Assembly: GCF_003345295.1 (NCBI RefSeq)
Contig: NZ_CP031055.1
Span: 2,542,001 to 2,606,000, forward strand
Direction: 5' to 3'
From: Vibrio splendidus
Lineage (GTDB): Bacteria > Pseudomonadota > Gammaproteobacteria > Enterobacterales > Vibrionaceae
Length of the DNA: 64,000 nucleotides
Position 1 is the stretch's first letter. Every line of letters begins with the position of its first letter. Below, piece by piece: positions 8,787 through 16,912 of this stretch. The notes beneath the pieces are model-generated. The model saw only the letters and a list, made by a program, of their open reading frames with translations, was not told the DNA's origin and did not search any database. The position numbers were made by a program, and so were the translations under genes.

Positions 8787-9617
8787 TTATTCACATATAC
8801 CGAATGCTCGATGGCTATTTTGCCAAATTTGCGCTGCAACCGATTGCTTTGGCTCTTTTCTAAGCAAAAATAGTTCATTTAAGATCGTAACTAAATGTTT
8901 GGAATGATTAACATTTCCTTGGTTTCCATACATGGGCATATCCGGTGCATCCGTTTCTAATACCAGGCATTCAAGAGGCAGTTTTGCGATGGTTGTGCGT
9001 GTTTTTTGTGCTCTGGGGTAAGTGATTGTTCCACCGACACCAATATAGAAACCGAGCTTGATCCACGCCAAAGCTTGCTGTTCACTCCCTGAAAAACCGT
9101 GAATCACCCCACCAAAAGTGAACTTGTGCTGCTTTAATAGTTCAATGAGTCGGTTATAAGACTTCCTCTCATGGATGATCAAAGGCAGCTCAAATGCCTT
9201 CGCAAGCTCCATTTGTTGGATGAAAAAGCGTTCTTGTTTCTCCCGCTCGACATCGACAAAAAAGTCGAGACCACACTCTCCTATCGCAACGCATTGACGG
9301 CTTTTTGATGAGAGTAATTGGCGAAGATCTGAGAATTGCTCGCCATTGGCTTGATCTAAAAAGTAAGGGTGAAAACCTAAGGCGTAGTAAACATTGGGGT
9401 AAGATTTGGCGATTTTATCGAGCTTCCTCCAGTTACTTTGGCCAATAGAAGGAATAAGAATCTTCTCGACTTGAGCTTGTTTCGCTTCTTTAAGATAGCT
9501 ATCAATACTTTGATCAGGTGTAGCTCCCTGATCAATTACAATATTTTGCTCAAACGCCTCAAAATCCGCATGGCAATGAGTATCAAACAGCGGAAAGTCA
9601 CTTATTCGCTGTGTCAT
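8787..9617 (-). CDS. TatD-family metal-dependent hydrolase (YjjV-like)
   Basis: A 276-residue TIM-barrel hydrolase of the TatD family. Metal ligands are visible in order: DTHCH (about 12-16), Glu in IGECGLDFF (about 113), His in LIIHERK (about 148), His in VIHGFSG (about 171) and Asp in LETDAPDMP (about 221). The family acts on DNA ends or D-amino-acylated substrates; the YjjV branch substrate is not settled. YjjV is chosen over TatD/YcfH because of length and location near the deo cluster as in enterobacteria. Its start overlaps the upstream DUF5363 gene by 20 bp, so the two are translated together. Confidence 0.85.
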   Translation of the reverse strand: MTQRISDFPLFDTHCHADFEAFEQNIVIDQGATPDQSIDSYLKEAKQAQVEKILIPSIGQSNWRKLDKIAKSYPNVYYALGFHPYFLDQANGEQFSDLRQLLSSKSRQCVAIGECGLDFFVDVEREKQERFFIQQMELAKAFELPLIIHERKSYNRLIELLKQHKFTFGGVIHGFSGSEQQALAWIKLGFYIGVGGTITYPRAQKTRTTIAKLPLECLVLETDAPDMPMYGNQGNVNHSKHLVTILNELFLLRKEPKQSVAAQIWQNSHRAFGICE

Positions 9618-9753
9618 CTTCCCTACTCTCTATTTGTTGTTCTTGAGGATCACGGCGATACACCACGCAACTGCGCTTGTTTTCAGGTGTTAAACCAAGC
9701 TCCTCGAACCACTTATCGTATTTCTTAATCCAAGCTTTTATCCAACTGAACAT
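9598..9753 (-). CDS. DUF5363 small protein
   Basis: A 51-residue protein starting MFSWIKAWIKKYDKW with the conserved-looking ELGLTPENKRSCVVYRRDP core, as I recall for the DUF5363 family of Vibrio and Pasteurellaceae. Function unknown. The N-terminus is amphipathic (Trp, Ile, Lys) and the C-terminal third is acidic. The start at 9753 is preceded by GAGG at good spacing; a longer reading to 9876 would add 41 hydrophobic residues encoded by low-complexity AT-rich DNA and is not believed. It overlaps yjjV by 20 bp. Confidence 0.75.
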   Translation of the reverse strand: MFSWIKAWIKKYDKWFEELGLTPENKRSCVVYRRDPQEQQIESREDDTANK

Positions 9754-10003
9754 ACTTACCTCAAGTCTTGCCTCAACATTCAAAAATAACAAATAAAACA
9801 AATAAAACAAAGCATCAAAACAACACATACAAATTACACTAAAGCTCAAAATACAACCTAAAAACCTTAAAATCATAAATTACATTTATATATCAACACT
9901 AGCTGGCTATATTGTTGAAAATCTCACCACAGCGAATAATAAACGCACTTGCCAAGGAGGCATTGATAGCAAGACGCTCCATTCAATAACGAGATCCTAC
10001 TTT
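9754..10003. promoter_or_regulatory. divergent AT-rich intergenic region
   Basis: 250 bp between the leftward DUF5363-yjjV pair and the rightward repeat-protein gene. It contains short A-rich runs (AAATAAAACAAATAAAACAAAG near 9787, given here as overlapping AAATAAAAC/ACAAA repeats) and should hold both promoters. No clear operator was recognised. Confidence 0.45.
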
Positions 10004-11911
10004 ATGAAAGCATCACTCTTAGCCATTTCAATTTCTAGCGTATTAGCTGCACCTGTTTTTGCTTCTGCACTTCAAATTGACGTAGAACTAGCAAACCAAC
10101 AAACACTTCAACTTATTGACGGCCAGATGAACGCTATCGATGCTTCTGTTCAGTATAAATTAAACGAACAATATGCCAATGCCACTCCAGGCACGACGGC
10201 TACAGTCGATGACGTAACTTACGAGAAACAATCTAACGGTACTTGGGCTGCAGTTGGTGCGGCTTCGGCAACACTGGTAGCAGGGCTTTTGAGCACGTCG
10301 TCTAGTTCCAATAGCGACAATGGTGTGGATTATCTTCCACAACACCCAGACGTTGATGTTGACGCTACACCACGTTGGTCTCCTGAATTCGGTGAAGACC
10401 GTCCCGAGATGGAAGAGCGTGACCTGACAGTTAAGATCATTAACGGCGAAATCCACGTTATCGACGAAAACACCAGCGAATGGGTCGGAACAGTTCAACG
10501 CAAAGATGGTGAGATCATTTTCCGTGGCAACGGAGACTTCGAAAAAACTCTAGTAAAAATTGAAGGTGACCTAGAAGCTAACGGCAGTGCAGCCATCGTT
10601 AAAGGTAATGGCGAATGGTTAGCAACTGTTGAGCGTGTGGACAGTGGTTTTGAAATCACGGGAAGCAATGGAACTATTGTCGTTGATAGCTTGCGTCCTA
10701 GCCTACCTGCGTCTCCTGAACATCCGGACATGGACTATGATGATACTCCACGTTGGTCTCCTGAATTCGGTGAAGACCGTCCCGAGATGGAAGAGCGTGA
10801 TCTGACAGTTAAGATCATTAACGGCGAAGTACACATCATCGACGAAAACAGTAGCGAGTGGGTAGGTACTGTTCAACGCAAAGACGGTGAGATCATTTTC
10901 CGTGGCAACGGAGACTTCGAAAAAACTCTAGTAAAAGTTGAAGGTGACCTAGAAGCTAACGGCAGTGCAGCCATCGTTAAAGGTAATGGCGAATGGTTAG
11001 CAACTGTTGAGCGTGTGGACAGTGGTTTTGAAATCACGGGAAGCAATGGAACTATTGTCGTTGATAGCTTGCGTCCTAGCCTACCTGCGTCTCCTGAACA
11101 TCCGGACATGGACTTTGATGATACTCCACGTTGGTCTCCTGAATTCGGTGAAGACCGCCCCGAGATGGAAGAGCGTGACCTGACAGTTAAGATCATTAAC
11201 GGCGAAATCCACATTATCGACGAAAACACCAGTGAATGGGTAGGTACTGTCCAACGCAAAGATGGCGAGATCATTTTCCGTGGCAACGGAGACTTCGAAA
11301 AAACTCTAGTAAAAGTTGAAGGTGACCTAGAAGCTAACGGCAGTGCAGCCTTAGTTAAAGGTAATGGCGACTGGTTAGCGACAGTTGAACGAGTTGACAA
11401 CGGTTTTGAGATAACTAGTGGCAAAGGAACTATTGTAATTGATAGCCCTCGCCCTACTCTCCCAGCCTCTCCAGAGCACCCAGATATGGACTTTGATGAT
11501 ACACCTCGTTGGTCTCCAGATTTCGGTGAAGACCGTCCCGAGATGGAAGAGCGTGACCTGACAGTTAAGACCATTAACGGCGAAATCCACATCATCGACG
11601 AAAACACCAGCGAATGGGTAGGTACTGTCCAACGCAAAGATGGCGAGCTCGTATTTATTGGCAACGGAGACTTTGAAAAAACGCTACTTCGTGTGGAAGG
11701 CGATGTTACTTCTGACCAATTCTCTTTAGTAAAAGGCAACGGTCAATGGGTTGCGACTGTTTCAAAAATAGATGATGGTGTACGTATTCAAACAAAGAAT
11801 CACGACCATGTGTTTGATGGTTCAAACATCGACCGTAGCAAACTTCAATCTATCGACCCAACCAAGCTACAGAAAGCTAAATCAGCAATTCAACAGCGTT
11901 TACGCAGCTAA
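10004..11911 (+). CDS. secreted protein with four 126-residue tandem repeats, function unknown
   Basis: I do not recognise this 635-residue protein. Residues 1-20 form a signal peptide (MKASLLAISISSVLAAPVFA). Residues 21-85 are a unique domain, then a small hydrophobic stretch (AAVGAASATLVAGLL, about 85-100) and a Ser/Asn linker. From about residue 115 come four copies of a 126-residue unit opening TPRWSPEFGEDRPEMEERD; copies 1-3 are almost identical also in DNA and copy 4 decays after its middle. Each unit itself contains two related halves (SEWVGTVQRKDG and GEWLATVERVDSG). The pattern suggests a beta-rich, acidic surface or periplasmic protein. A C-terminal tail of about 40 residues is unique. 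No anchor motif (LPXTG, GlyGly-CTERM, lipobox) was seen. A beta-barrel gene follows. Confidence 0.85.
   Translation: MKASLLAISISSVLAAPVFASALQIDVELANQQTLQLIDGQMNAIDASVQYKLNEQYANATPGTTATVDDVTYEKQSNGTWAAVGAASATLVAGLLSTSSSSNSDNGVDYLPQHPDVDVDATPRWSPEFGEDRPEMEERDLTVKIINGEIHVIDENTSEWVGTVQRKDGEIIFRGNGDFEKTLVKIEGDLEANGSAAIVKGNGEWLATVERVDSGFEITGSNGTIVVDSLRPSLPASPEHPDMDYDDTPRWSPEFGEDRPEMEERDLTVKIINGEVHIIDENSSEWVGTVQRKDGEIIFRGNGDFEKTLVKVEGDLEANGSAAIVKGNGEWLATVERVDSGFEITGSNGTIVVDSLRPSLPASPEHPDMDFDDTPRWSPEFGEDRPEMEERDLTVKIINGEIHIIDENTSEWVGTVQRKDGEIIFRGNGDFEKTLVKVEGDLEANGSAALVKGNGDWLATVERVDNGFEITSGKGTIVIDSPRPTLPASPEHPDMDFDDTPRWSPDFGEDRPEMEERDLTVKTINGEIHIIDENTSEWVGTVQRKDGELVFIGNGDFEKTLLRVEGDVTSDQFSLVKGNGQWVATVSKIDDGVRIQTKNHDHVFDGSNIDRSKLQSIDPTKLQKAKSAIQQRLRS
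10371..11770 (+). repeat. four tandem 378-bp direct repeats within the secreted-protein gene
   Basis: The mark CACGTTGGTC (CTCGTTGGTC in copy 4) recurs at 10371, 10749, 11127 and 11505, an exact 378-bp period (126 codons). Copies 1 to 3 share long identical runs; copy 4 diverges after about 11640. High DNA identity means copy number can change by recombination without breaking the frame. Confidence 0.97.
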
Positions 11912-11935
11912 TAGTTAGCCTGATTTAACCCGCTC

Positions 11936-11965
11936 ACCCGATAATAGTTACTCCTATTATCGGGT
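11936..11965 (+). terminator. hairpin after the repeat-protein gene
   Basis: A 12-bp perfect stem ACCCGATAATAG / CTATTATCGGGT with a 6-nt loop, 25 bp after the stop codon. The following GTTCTACTC is only weakly T-rich, so termination may be partial and the beta-barrel gene 40 bp further on may be read through. Confidence 0.7.
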
Positions 11966-12006
11966 GTTCTACTCACTAGCTAAGGAAAGCGATTCGGAAT
12001 TTGAAT

Positions 12007-12720
12007 ATGAAACGCCTTCTATTAATACTTGCTTCAACCTTCCCTTTTTACTCATCTGCAAATGACACCCTTATTGAATCTATTGAGCGTTTTACTGATA
12101 TTTTTTCCGTCAGCTTATCTCAAAATCCAGACAACGAGAAAACAGTTGCCACTCTTGATATAAATTATCAAATCAATGATAAGTTGCGTGTTTTTGGAGA
12201 AGTTGATACTCAAGAATACTGGCAAGCCGGTGTTGGCTACTCTTTCTGGCAAGGCGATACGTACTACACTGAAAATACGGTAAAAGTCAGTGAGCATGAA
12301 ATCACAACGGGAATCTTTGCCGCGAAGCTAATCCATGAACAATGGACATTAATCGGAGATCTTAATTACAACTACATGGATAGAGATTTCGATGCTTGTC
12401 TTCCAAACTTATGCGTGGAATATAGAGCCTCTGATACATTCGATTATAGCGCTGGCGCTCTGTGGAGCCCGATTCAATATGCTGATTTTCTTTACAAATT
12501 CAACCAAGAAATCGGATTCAAAAAAGATACCCAAGACTTTTACATTAAAGATGGTACCGCTATAGGGCCTGGATATATCAGAAATGAAACTAGAACCAAC
12601 ATCCACTATCACGAGGTAGCTATATTCCTTAACTTGAAGTATGTAAAACCGTCCGTGACCTACACGATATACCCTGAAAATAAAAACTATGTGGAATTCG
12701 GTTTAGCCTTCGATTTCTAA
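12007..12720 (+). CDS. outer-membrane beta-barrel protein, unknown function
   Basis: A 237-residue protein with a signal peptide (MKRLLLILASTFPFYSSA, cleavage near 18) and alternating aromatic/hydrophobic strands such as LRVFGEVDTQEYWQAGVGYSF. It ends FGLAFDF, the C-terminal Phe signature of outer-membrane barrels. Length suits an 8- to 10-strand barrel. Two Cys (DACLPNLC) could form a loop disulfide. I cannot name the family. The ATG at 12007 is taken as the start; a TTG at 12001 is also in frame. It follows the repeat protein by 95 bp and its stop overlaps the convergent LysR gene by 4 bp. Confidence 0.75.
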   Translation: MKRLLLILASTFPFYSSANDTLIESIERFTDIFSVSLSQNPDNEKTVATLDINYQINDKLRVFGEVDTQEYWQAGVGYSFWQGDTYYTENTVKVSEHEITTGIFAAKLIHEQWTLIGDLNYNYMDRDFDACLPNLCVEYRASDTFDYSAGALWSPIQYADFLYKFNQEIGFKKDTQDFYIKDGTAIGPGYIRNETRTNIHYHEVAIFLNLKYVKPSVTYTIYPENKNYVEFGLAFDF

Positions 12721-13547
12721 CTATTTAATAAGTGTTTAAGCTCATTTCGCAACTCTTGATGCTGCCCATTAGTTTGATACTTCTTGTGATAGAAAAACTC
12801 AAACTCCACCGGGCGCATCGCAAATGGAGGTTCATGAATTTGTAAACCGATGGTTTTAGCCAAATGGATCATGCTAACCGGAACCGCAGCAATATAGTCA
12901 GTTCCTTTTACTGCTAAGATCAAGTTAGTTAGATTTCGAACTTCAATTGCCACATCACGTGTGAAGCTCTTTTCGGAAAGAAAGTCGACTATTTGAGTAT
13001 CTTGACGAAGTAACTTTAAGGTTACATGCCGTGCTGCAAGAAACTCATCCATGGAAATCTGCTCACCAAACTGACTAACCTCGGGATCGCTCATCAATAA
13101 CAGTCTATCTGTTGTCGCAAATTCAGAAGATAAGCTAGCTTGTTTCGGTAAACCGGTATCTACCACTAAATCGACTCTATTTAACCGGATATCTTCAACG
13201 ACGTTATCAACGGAAATTGGTGATTCGACTAATTGGACACCATGAAGCATTGGCATTTTATGTAATAAGTTAGCTGGCATATAAACAGTAAAATCACGCT
13301 TTCTTGATACTGCACCTTCCATCAACTCTAAAGCATCAGATAATTGACCAGCCAATTTGTGAGCCATTGAGGTTGGCTCTATTGATCGCCCTACTCTTAC
13401 GAACAACGCATAGCCAACAACCGCTTCAAACCTCTTGATTGCAGCACTGACCGCAGGTTGAGTTAGCTCTAACGATTCGGCAGCTTTGGTTATCGATCTT
13501 TGTTGATATACAGAGAGGAATGGCTTTACTAAATTGAGATCAAACAC
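12717..13547 (-). CDS. LysR-family transcriptional regulator
   Basis: A 276-residue regulator. The N-terminal winged helix-turn-helix is typical (FLSVYQQRSITKAAESLELTQPAVSAAIKRFE, residues about 10-41, cited here in parts: RSITKAAESL, QPAVSAAIKR). The rest is a LysR substrate-binding domain with no ligand hint. It is slightly short for the family (about 290-310). It converges on the beta-barrel gene with a 4-bp overlap. Regulation of the neighbouring barrel and repeat protein is possible but only inferred from position. Confidence 0.88.
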   Translation of the reverse strand: MFDLNLVKPFLSVYQQRSITKAAESLELTQPAVSAAIKRFEAVVGYALFVRVGRSIEPTSMAHKLAGQLSDALELMEGAVSRKRDFTVYMPANLLHKMPMLHGVQLVESPISVDNVVEDIRLNRVDLVVDTGLPKQASLSSEFATTDRLLLMSDPEVSQFGEQISMDEFLAARHVTLKLLRQDTQIVDFLSEKSFTRDVAIEVRNLTNLILAVKGTDYIAAVPVSMIHLAKTIGLQIHEPPFAMRPVEFEFFYHKKYQTNGQHQELRNELKHLLNS

Positions 13548-13584
13548 GCTTTACTCCATCAAAACGGTGTACTCTTAGTGTAAC

Positions 13585-13614
13585 AAAAAAGCCGAATGCT
13601 AGAAGCAATTCGGC
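13585..13614 (-). terminator. prfC terminator
   Basis: GCCGAAT / ATTCGGC stem with extra GC/GC pairing inside, followed leftward by a run of U (complement of AACAAAAAA). It lies 40 bp after the prfC stop and just upstream of the LysR start. Confidence 0.85.
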
Positions 13615-13653
13615 TTTATTATTATCCAACAGTGTTATGTGGAACTGTCGCTA

Positions 13654-15234
13654 TTAGTGCTCGCGCGTCGCTCGGAACTGAACGTCAGGGAAACGTTCAG
13701 AAGCTAGGTTCAAGTTCACCATTGTAGGTGCGATGTAAGACAGGTTATCACCACCATCTAACGCTAGGTTAGCTTGGTTCTTACGTTTGAACTCTTCTAG
13801 TTTCTTCACGTCATCACATTCAACCCAGCGAGCTGTTGCAACGTTAACACCTTCGTAGATAGCTTCTACGTTGTATTCCGCTTTCAAGCGCGCTACAACC
13901 ACGTCGAACTGAAGTACACCAACCGCACCAACGATCAGGTCGTTGTTCTGCATAGGACGGAATACTTGTACTGCGCCCTCTTCAGAAAGCTGAACCAAAC
14001 CTTTTAGAAGTTGCTTCTGCTTTAGTGGATCGCGTAGACGAATACGACGGAATAGCTCAGGCGCGAAGTTTGGAATACCAGCGAACTTCAAGCTTTCGCC
14101 TTGAGTAAAGGTATCACCAATCTGGATTGTGCCATGGTTATGCAAGCCAATGATGTCACCAGCATACGCTTTTTCAGCTCGCGCACGGTCGCCCGCCATG
14201 AAAGTTACCGCATCCGAAATACTTACGTTCTTGCCAGTACGAACATGATTCATCTTCATACCTTGGTTGTAAGTACCCGAAACGATACGCATAAATGCGA
14301 TACGGTCACGGTGCTTTGGATCCATGTTTGCTTGGATCTTAAAGACGAAGCCAGAGAACTTCTCTTCTGTCGCTTCAACATCACGCTCGTTAGCTTGACG
14401 AGTTTGAGGACCCGGAGCCCACTTAGTCAAACCATCTAGCATGTGGTCAACACCAAAGTTACCCAATGCTGTACCGAAGTAAACAGGCGTTAGTTCACCA
14501 GCAAGGAACAAATCGAGATCAAACTCAGGACATGCGCCAATAACCAATTCAAGCTCTTCACGAACACTGCTCGCCAGATCTTCGCCAACAGCTTCGTCTA
14601 GTTCAGGGTTATCTAAACCTTTAATGATGCGAACTTCTTGGATCTCATGGCCGTGGCCAGATTCATACAAGATCGTTTCATCACGATGAATGTGATAAAC
14701 ACCTTTAAACTCTTTACCACAACCGATTGGCCATGAGATTGGAGCACAAGCCATACCTAGCTCGCTTTCCACTTCATCAAGCACTTCCATTGGGTCACGA
14801 ACGTCACGGTCAAGTTTGTTCATAAACGTTACGATTGGAGTATCACGTAGACGCGTTACTTCCATCAGTTTACGAGTACGATCCTCGACACCTTTCGCAG
14901 CATCGATAACCATCAAACAAGAGTCAACCGCTGTTAGTGTACGGTACGTATCTTCCGAGAAATCTTCGTGTCCTGGAGTATCGAGTAGGTTTACTAGGCA
15001 ATCATTGTATGGGAATTGCATTACCGACGTGGTTACCGAAATACCACGTTCTTTTTCCATCTCCATCCAGTCAGATTTAGCGTGCTGGTTAGAGCCACGA
15101 CCTTTTACGGTACCCGCTTTTTGAATTGCGTTTCCGAATAAAAGAACTTTTTCAGTAATCGTGGTTTTACCCGCATCCGGGTGAGAGATAATTGCAAACG
15201 TTCTACGTTTGCTCACTTCTTGTTGGAAAGACAT
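13654..15234 (-). CDS. prfC: peptide chain release factor 3
   Basis: GTPase that removes RF1/RF2 from the ribosome after termination. The 526-residue length matches E. coli RF3 (529). GTPase motifs are clear: SHPDAGKTT (about 18-26, P-loop), the switch region ending RGISVTTSVMQF, DTPGHEDFSEDTYRT (about 87) and MNKLD (about 141). The central and C-terminal domains follow the RF3 pattern, ending RATREH. It is divergent from nothing; the upstream neighbours holD-rimI run the same way but are separated by a strong terminator. Confidence 0.97.
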   Translation of the reverse strand: MSFQQEVSKRRTFAIISHPDAGKTTITEKVLLFGNAIQKAGTVKGRGSNQHAKSDWMEMEKERGISVTTSVMQFPYNDCLVNLLDTPGHEDFSEDTYRTLTAVDSCLMVIDAAKGVEDRTRKLMEVTRLRDTPIVTFMNKLDRDVRDPMEVLDEVESELGMACAPISWPIGCGKEFKGVYHIHRDETILYESGHGHEIQEVRIIKGLDNPELDEAVGEDLASSVREELELVIGACPEFDLDLFLAGELTPVYFGTALGNFGVDHMLDGLTKWAPGPQTRQANERDVEATEEKFSGFVFKIQANMDPKHRDRIAFMRIVSGTYNQGMKMNHVRTGKNVSISDAVTFMAGDRARAEKAYAGDIIGLHNHGTIQIGDTFTQGESLKFAGIPNFAPELFRRIRLRDPLKQKQLLKGLVQLSEEGAVQVFRPMQNNDLIVGAVGVLQFDVVVARLKAEYNVEAIYEGVNVATARWVECDDVKKLEEFKRKNQANLALDGGDNLSYIAPTMVNLNLASERFPDVQFRATREH

Positions 15235-15260
15235 AGTCGCCCTTTGCTGATCTAAAGCGT

Positions 15261-15290
15261 AAAAAGGGCAAGTAGATAATACTTGCCCTT
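15261..15290 (-). terminator. terminator of holD-rimI unit
   Basis: An 11-bp perfect stem AAGGGCAAGTA / TACTTGCCCTT with loop GATAA, followed leftward by UUUUU. It is 118 bp after rimI and 27 bp before prfC. Confidence 0.85.
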
Positions 15291-15407
15291 GAATTCTGTG
15301 TGCGGATTATACAGAAAGCGAGTCACTTTCTAAAGGGTCAGTTTACACCCTATTTTGTGGCTAATTCTGTGGTTAGTTACCTAGTCGGCTAAAAGACGTA
15401 ACACGCC

Positions 15408-15863
15408 CTAACTAAACGACATAAAAAGATAGCTCATAATGATCGCATCTTCGTTGCCTTGCTTGGTTGGGTAATAGTTACGGCGGCGGTCGACTTCATT
15501 AAAGCCAGCCTTCTCGTAAAGATTAAAAGCATTCACATTACTTTCGCGAACTTCCAACCAAGCACTTTCCGCGTCAGCTTGTTCACACATATCGAGAAAG
15601 TGCTCAACCAAAGCCTTGCCGTAACCTTTACCTTGCTGCTTAGGGTCAACCGCTATCGTCAGCAAAGTAACCTCACCGACAATGTTCTGAGCATAGAAAT
15701 AGCCGACAACCTTTCCATCGACTTCTAAAACACGGTGGCTGCCTCCACGACTATTAAGATCACGGATCATATTTTCAGACCAAGGATGAGAATGCGCGGT
15801 CTGCTCAATTTGCCAAATTGCGTCTAGGTGTTGTTCTGAAGTGGGTAAAAGTTGATTAGTCAT
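15408..15863 (-). CDS. rimI: ribosomal protein S18 alanine N-acetyltransferase
   Basis: GNAT enzyme that acetylates the N-terminal Ala of ribosomal protein S18. The 151-residue protein carries the acetyl-CoA loop in VDPKQQGKGYGKALVEH (Q-x-x-G-x-G, about 78-90) and the RimI C-terminal block LYEKAGFNEVDRRRNYYPT, which closely matches E. coli RimI. The ATG at 15863 is preferred; GTG at 15869 is possible. It overlaps the end of holD by 8 bp, as in enterobacteria, so translation is coupled. Confidence 0.93.
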   Translation of the reverse strand: MTNQLLPTSEQHLDAIWQIEQTAHSHPWSENMIRDLNSRGGSHRVLEVDGKVVGYFYAQNIVGEVTLLTIAVDPKQQGKGYGKALVEHFLDMCEQADAESAWLEVRESNVNAFNLYEKAGFNEVDRRRNYYPTKQGNEDAIIMSYLFMSFS

Positions 15864-16254
15864 AAGCACAAATTTGTTGCCATAAGTCGCGGCGATGTTG
15901 GTTATTACCGTTAATGTCAGACAGTAATGGAGATTGAAGTGTTTTTGCCTTCAGTTCATGGGCAGATTCGCAACCAGCAAACCATACCCATTCAACCGAA
16001 CCTAAATCCACAGCAGACAAGTGTTGTGGTTGAAGGTGTAAAGCCTGAGATAAGTCGAGCTTGATACTTTTAAGTACGCGTTCAAACATCACGGCGAGAT
16101 CTTCCTGAGGTTTTTCAGGCGAAACCAGTAGCAACTTACAGTCGCTCGATAGTGGAATCAATTCAGATTCGTAGCCAACCAAACGCTCTGGGTGACTAAG
16201 CTCCCATTGGCTGATGTCCATCTCTTGCAGGTATTGTGCGTGTGTTTGTGACAT
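15856..16254 (-). CDS. holD: DNA polymerase III psi subunit
   Basis: The psi subunit joins chi to the tau/gamma clamp loader and so to SSB. The 132-residue reading from MSQTHAQYLQEMDISQWEL aligns with the E. coli HolD opening (QLGITQWSL) and ends DLWQQICAYD, like the E. coli ALWQQICTYE. A longer frame to 16356 would run through a strong terminator hairpin at 16340-16368, which rules out most of it; a start at MSSFSV (16320) is possible but has no ribosome binding site. The holD-rimI pair is conserved. Confidence 0.88.
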   Translation of the reverse strand: MSQTHAQYLQEMDISQWELSHPERLVGYESELIPLSSDCKLLLVSPEKPQEDLAVMFERVLKSIKLDLSQALHLQPQHLSAVDLGSVEWVWFAGCESAHELKAKTLQSPLLSDINGNNQHRRDLWQQICAYD

Positions 16255-16339
16255 ATCTAGCGGTGTAACCTTAGGTTTGTTGGTATTGCTCTTCTTAGAG
16301 CGAACTGAAAAGGAGCTCATTGGGGCTGATACTAACAAA

Positions 16340-16368
16340 AAATAAAGGAGCATCAAGCTCCTTTATTT
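16340..16368. terminator. terminator after yhbS
   Basis: A 12-bp perfect palindromic stem AAATAAAGGAGC / GCTCCTTTATTT with loop ATCAA. It lies 41 bp after the yhbS stop and upstream of holD. Confidence 0.85.
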
Positions 16369-16408
16369 AGACTAAATCAGTTTGTATCGGATTACATGGT
16401 AAATCAGC

Positions 16409-16912
16409 TTATAAGTCGTTGAACTCTGGGCTGTAAGCAATCTCACCAGAATGCCCAGCAAACACACCCTCTACCAACTCAATCGCTTGGAAAGCACCTT
16501 CAGGTACATCCCAAACACAACTCAGGCCAAACTCGCTCGCAGCCTTAAAACCAAAGCGGCCGTAGTAAGCAGGATCACCAAGCACAACACAGGCTGGGTA
16601 ACCGAAATCTACCAATGTAGAAAATGCGTCTTCAACCAGTGATTTGGCAATACCCTGATTGCGGTACTCTTCTTTCACTGCAAGAGGCGCAAGTCCCTGC
16701 CAGTTATGATCGTCACCATGGAGAGTGATAGGGCTAAACATCAGGTGACCAACCACCTCGCCCTCATCAGAACAAGCCACCAGCGATAGCGTTAAATGGC
16801 TATTCTCACGCAAACTCATAACCAAATTAGCTTCTGCATCTGTTTCAAAAACAGATTTCAATAAACGATCAATGACAAGTATATCTGCCGGTGCTTCAGT
16901 TCGAATAAGCAT
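16409..16912 (-). CDS. yhbS: GNAT-family N-acetyltransferase YhbS-like
   Basis: A 167-residue acetyltransferase close to E. coli YhbS, including LAPLAVKEEYRNQGIAKSLV (about 74-93), the acetyl-CoA binding motif A, and VVLGDPAYYGRFGF, a hallmark of this branch. The substrate is not established. It overlaps ubiT by 17 bp, as the yhbT-yhbS pair does in E. coli, so the two are probably cotranscribed and translationally coupled. Confidence 0.88.
   Translation of the reverse strand: MLIRTEAPADILVIDRLLKSVFETDAEANLVMSLRENSHLTLSLVACSDEGEVVGHLMFSPITLHGDDHNWQGLAPLAVKEEYRNQGIAKSLVEDAFSTLVDFGYPACVVLGDPAYYGRFGFKAASEFGLSCVWDVPEGAFQAIELVEGVFAGHSGEIAYSPEFNDL

Noticed and set aside
9754..9876. 41-residue N-terminal extension of the DUF5363 protein
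   Set aside because: Encoded by low-complexity AT-rich DNA, no ribosome binding site, and a good one precedes the internal ATG at 9753.
10873..11739. 288-residue minus-strand ORF opposite the repeat protein
   Set aside because: It is a mirror of the tandem repeats, rich in Ser/Pro/Arg, with no ribosome binding site; the plus-strand frame has a signal peptide and sensible protein.
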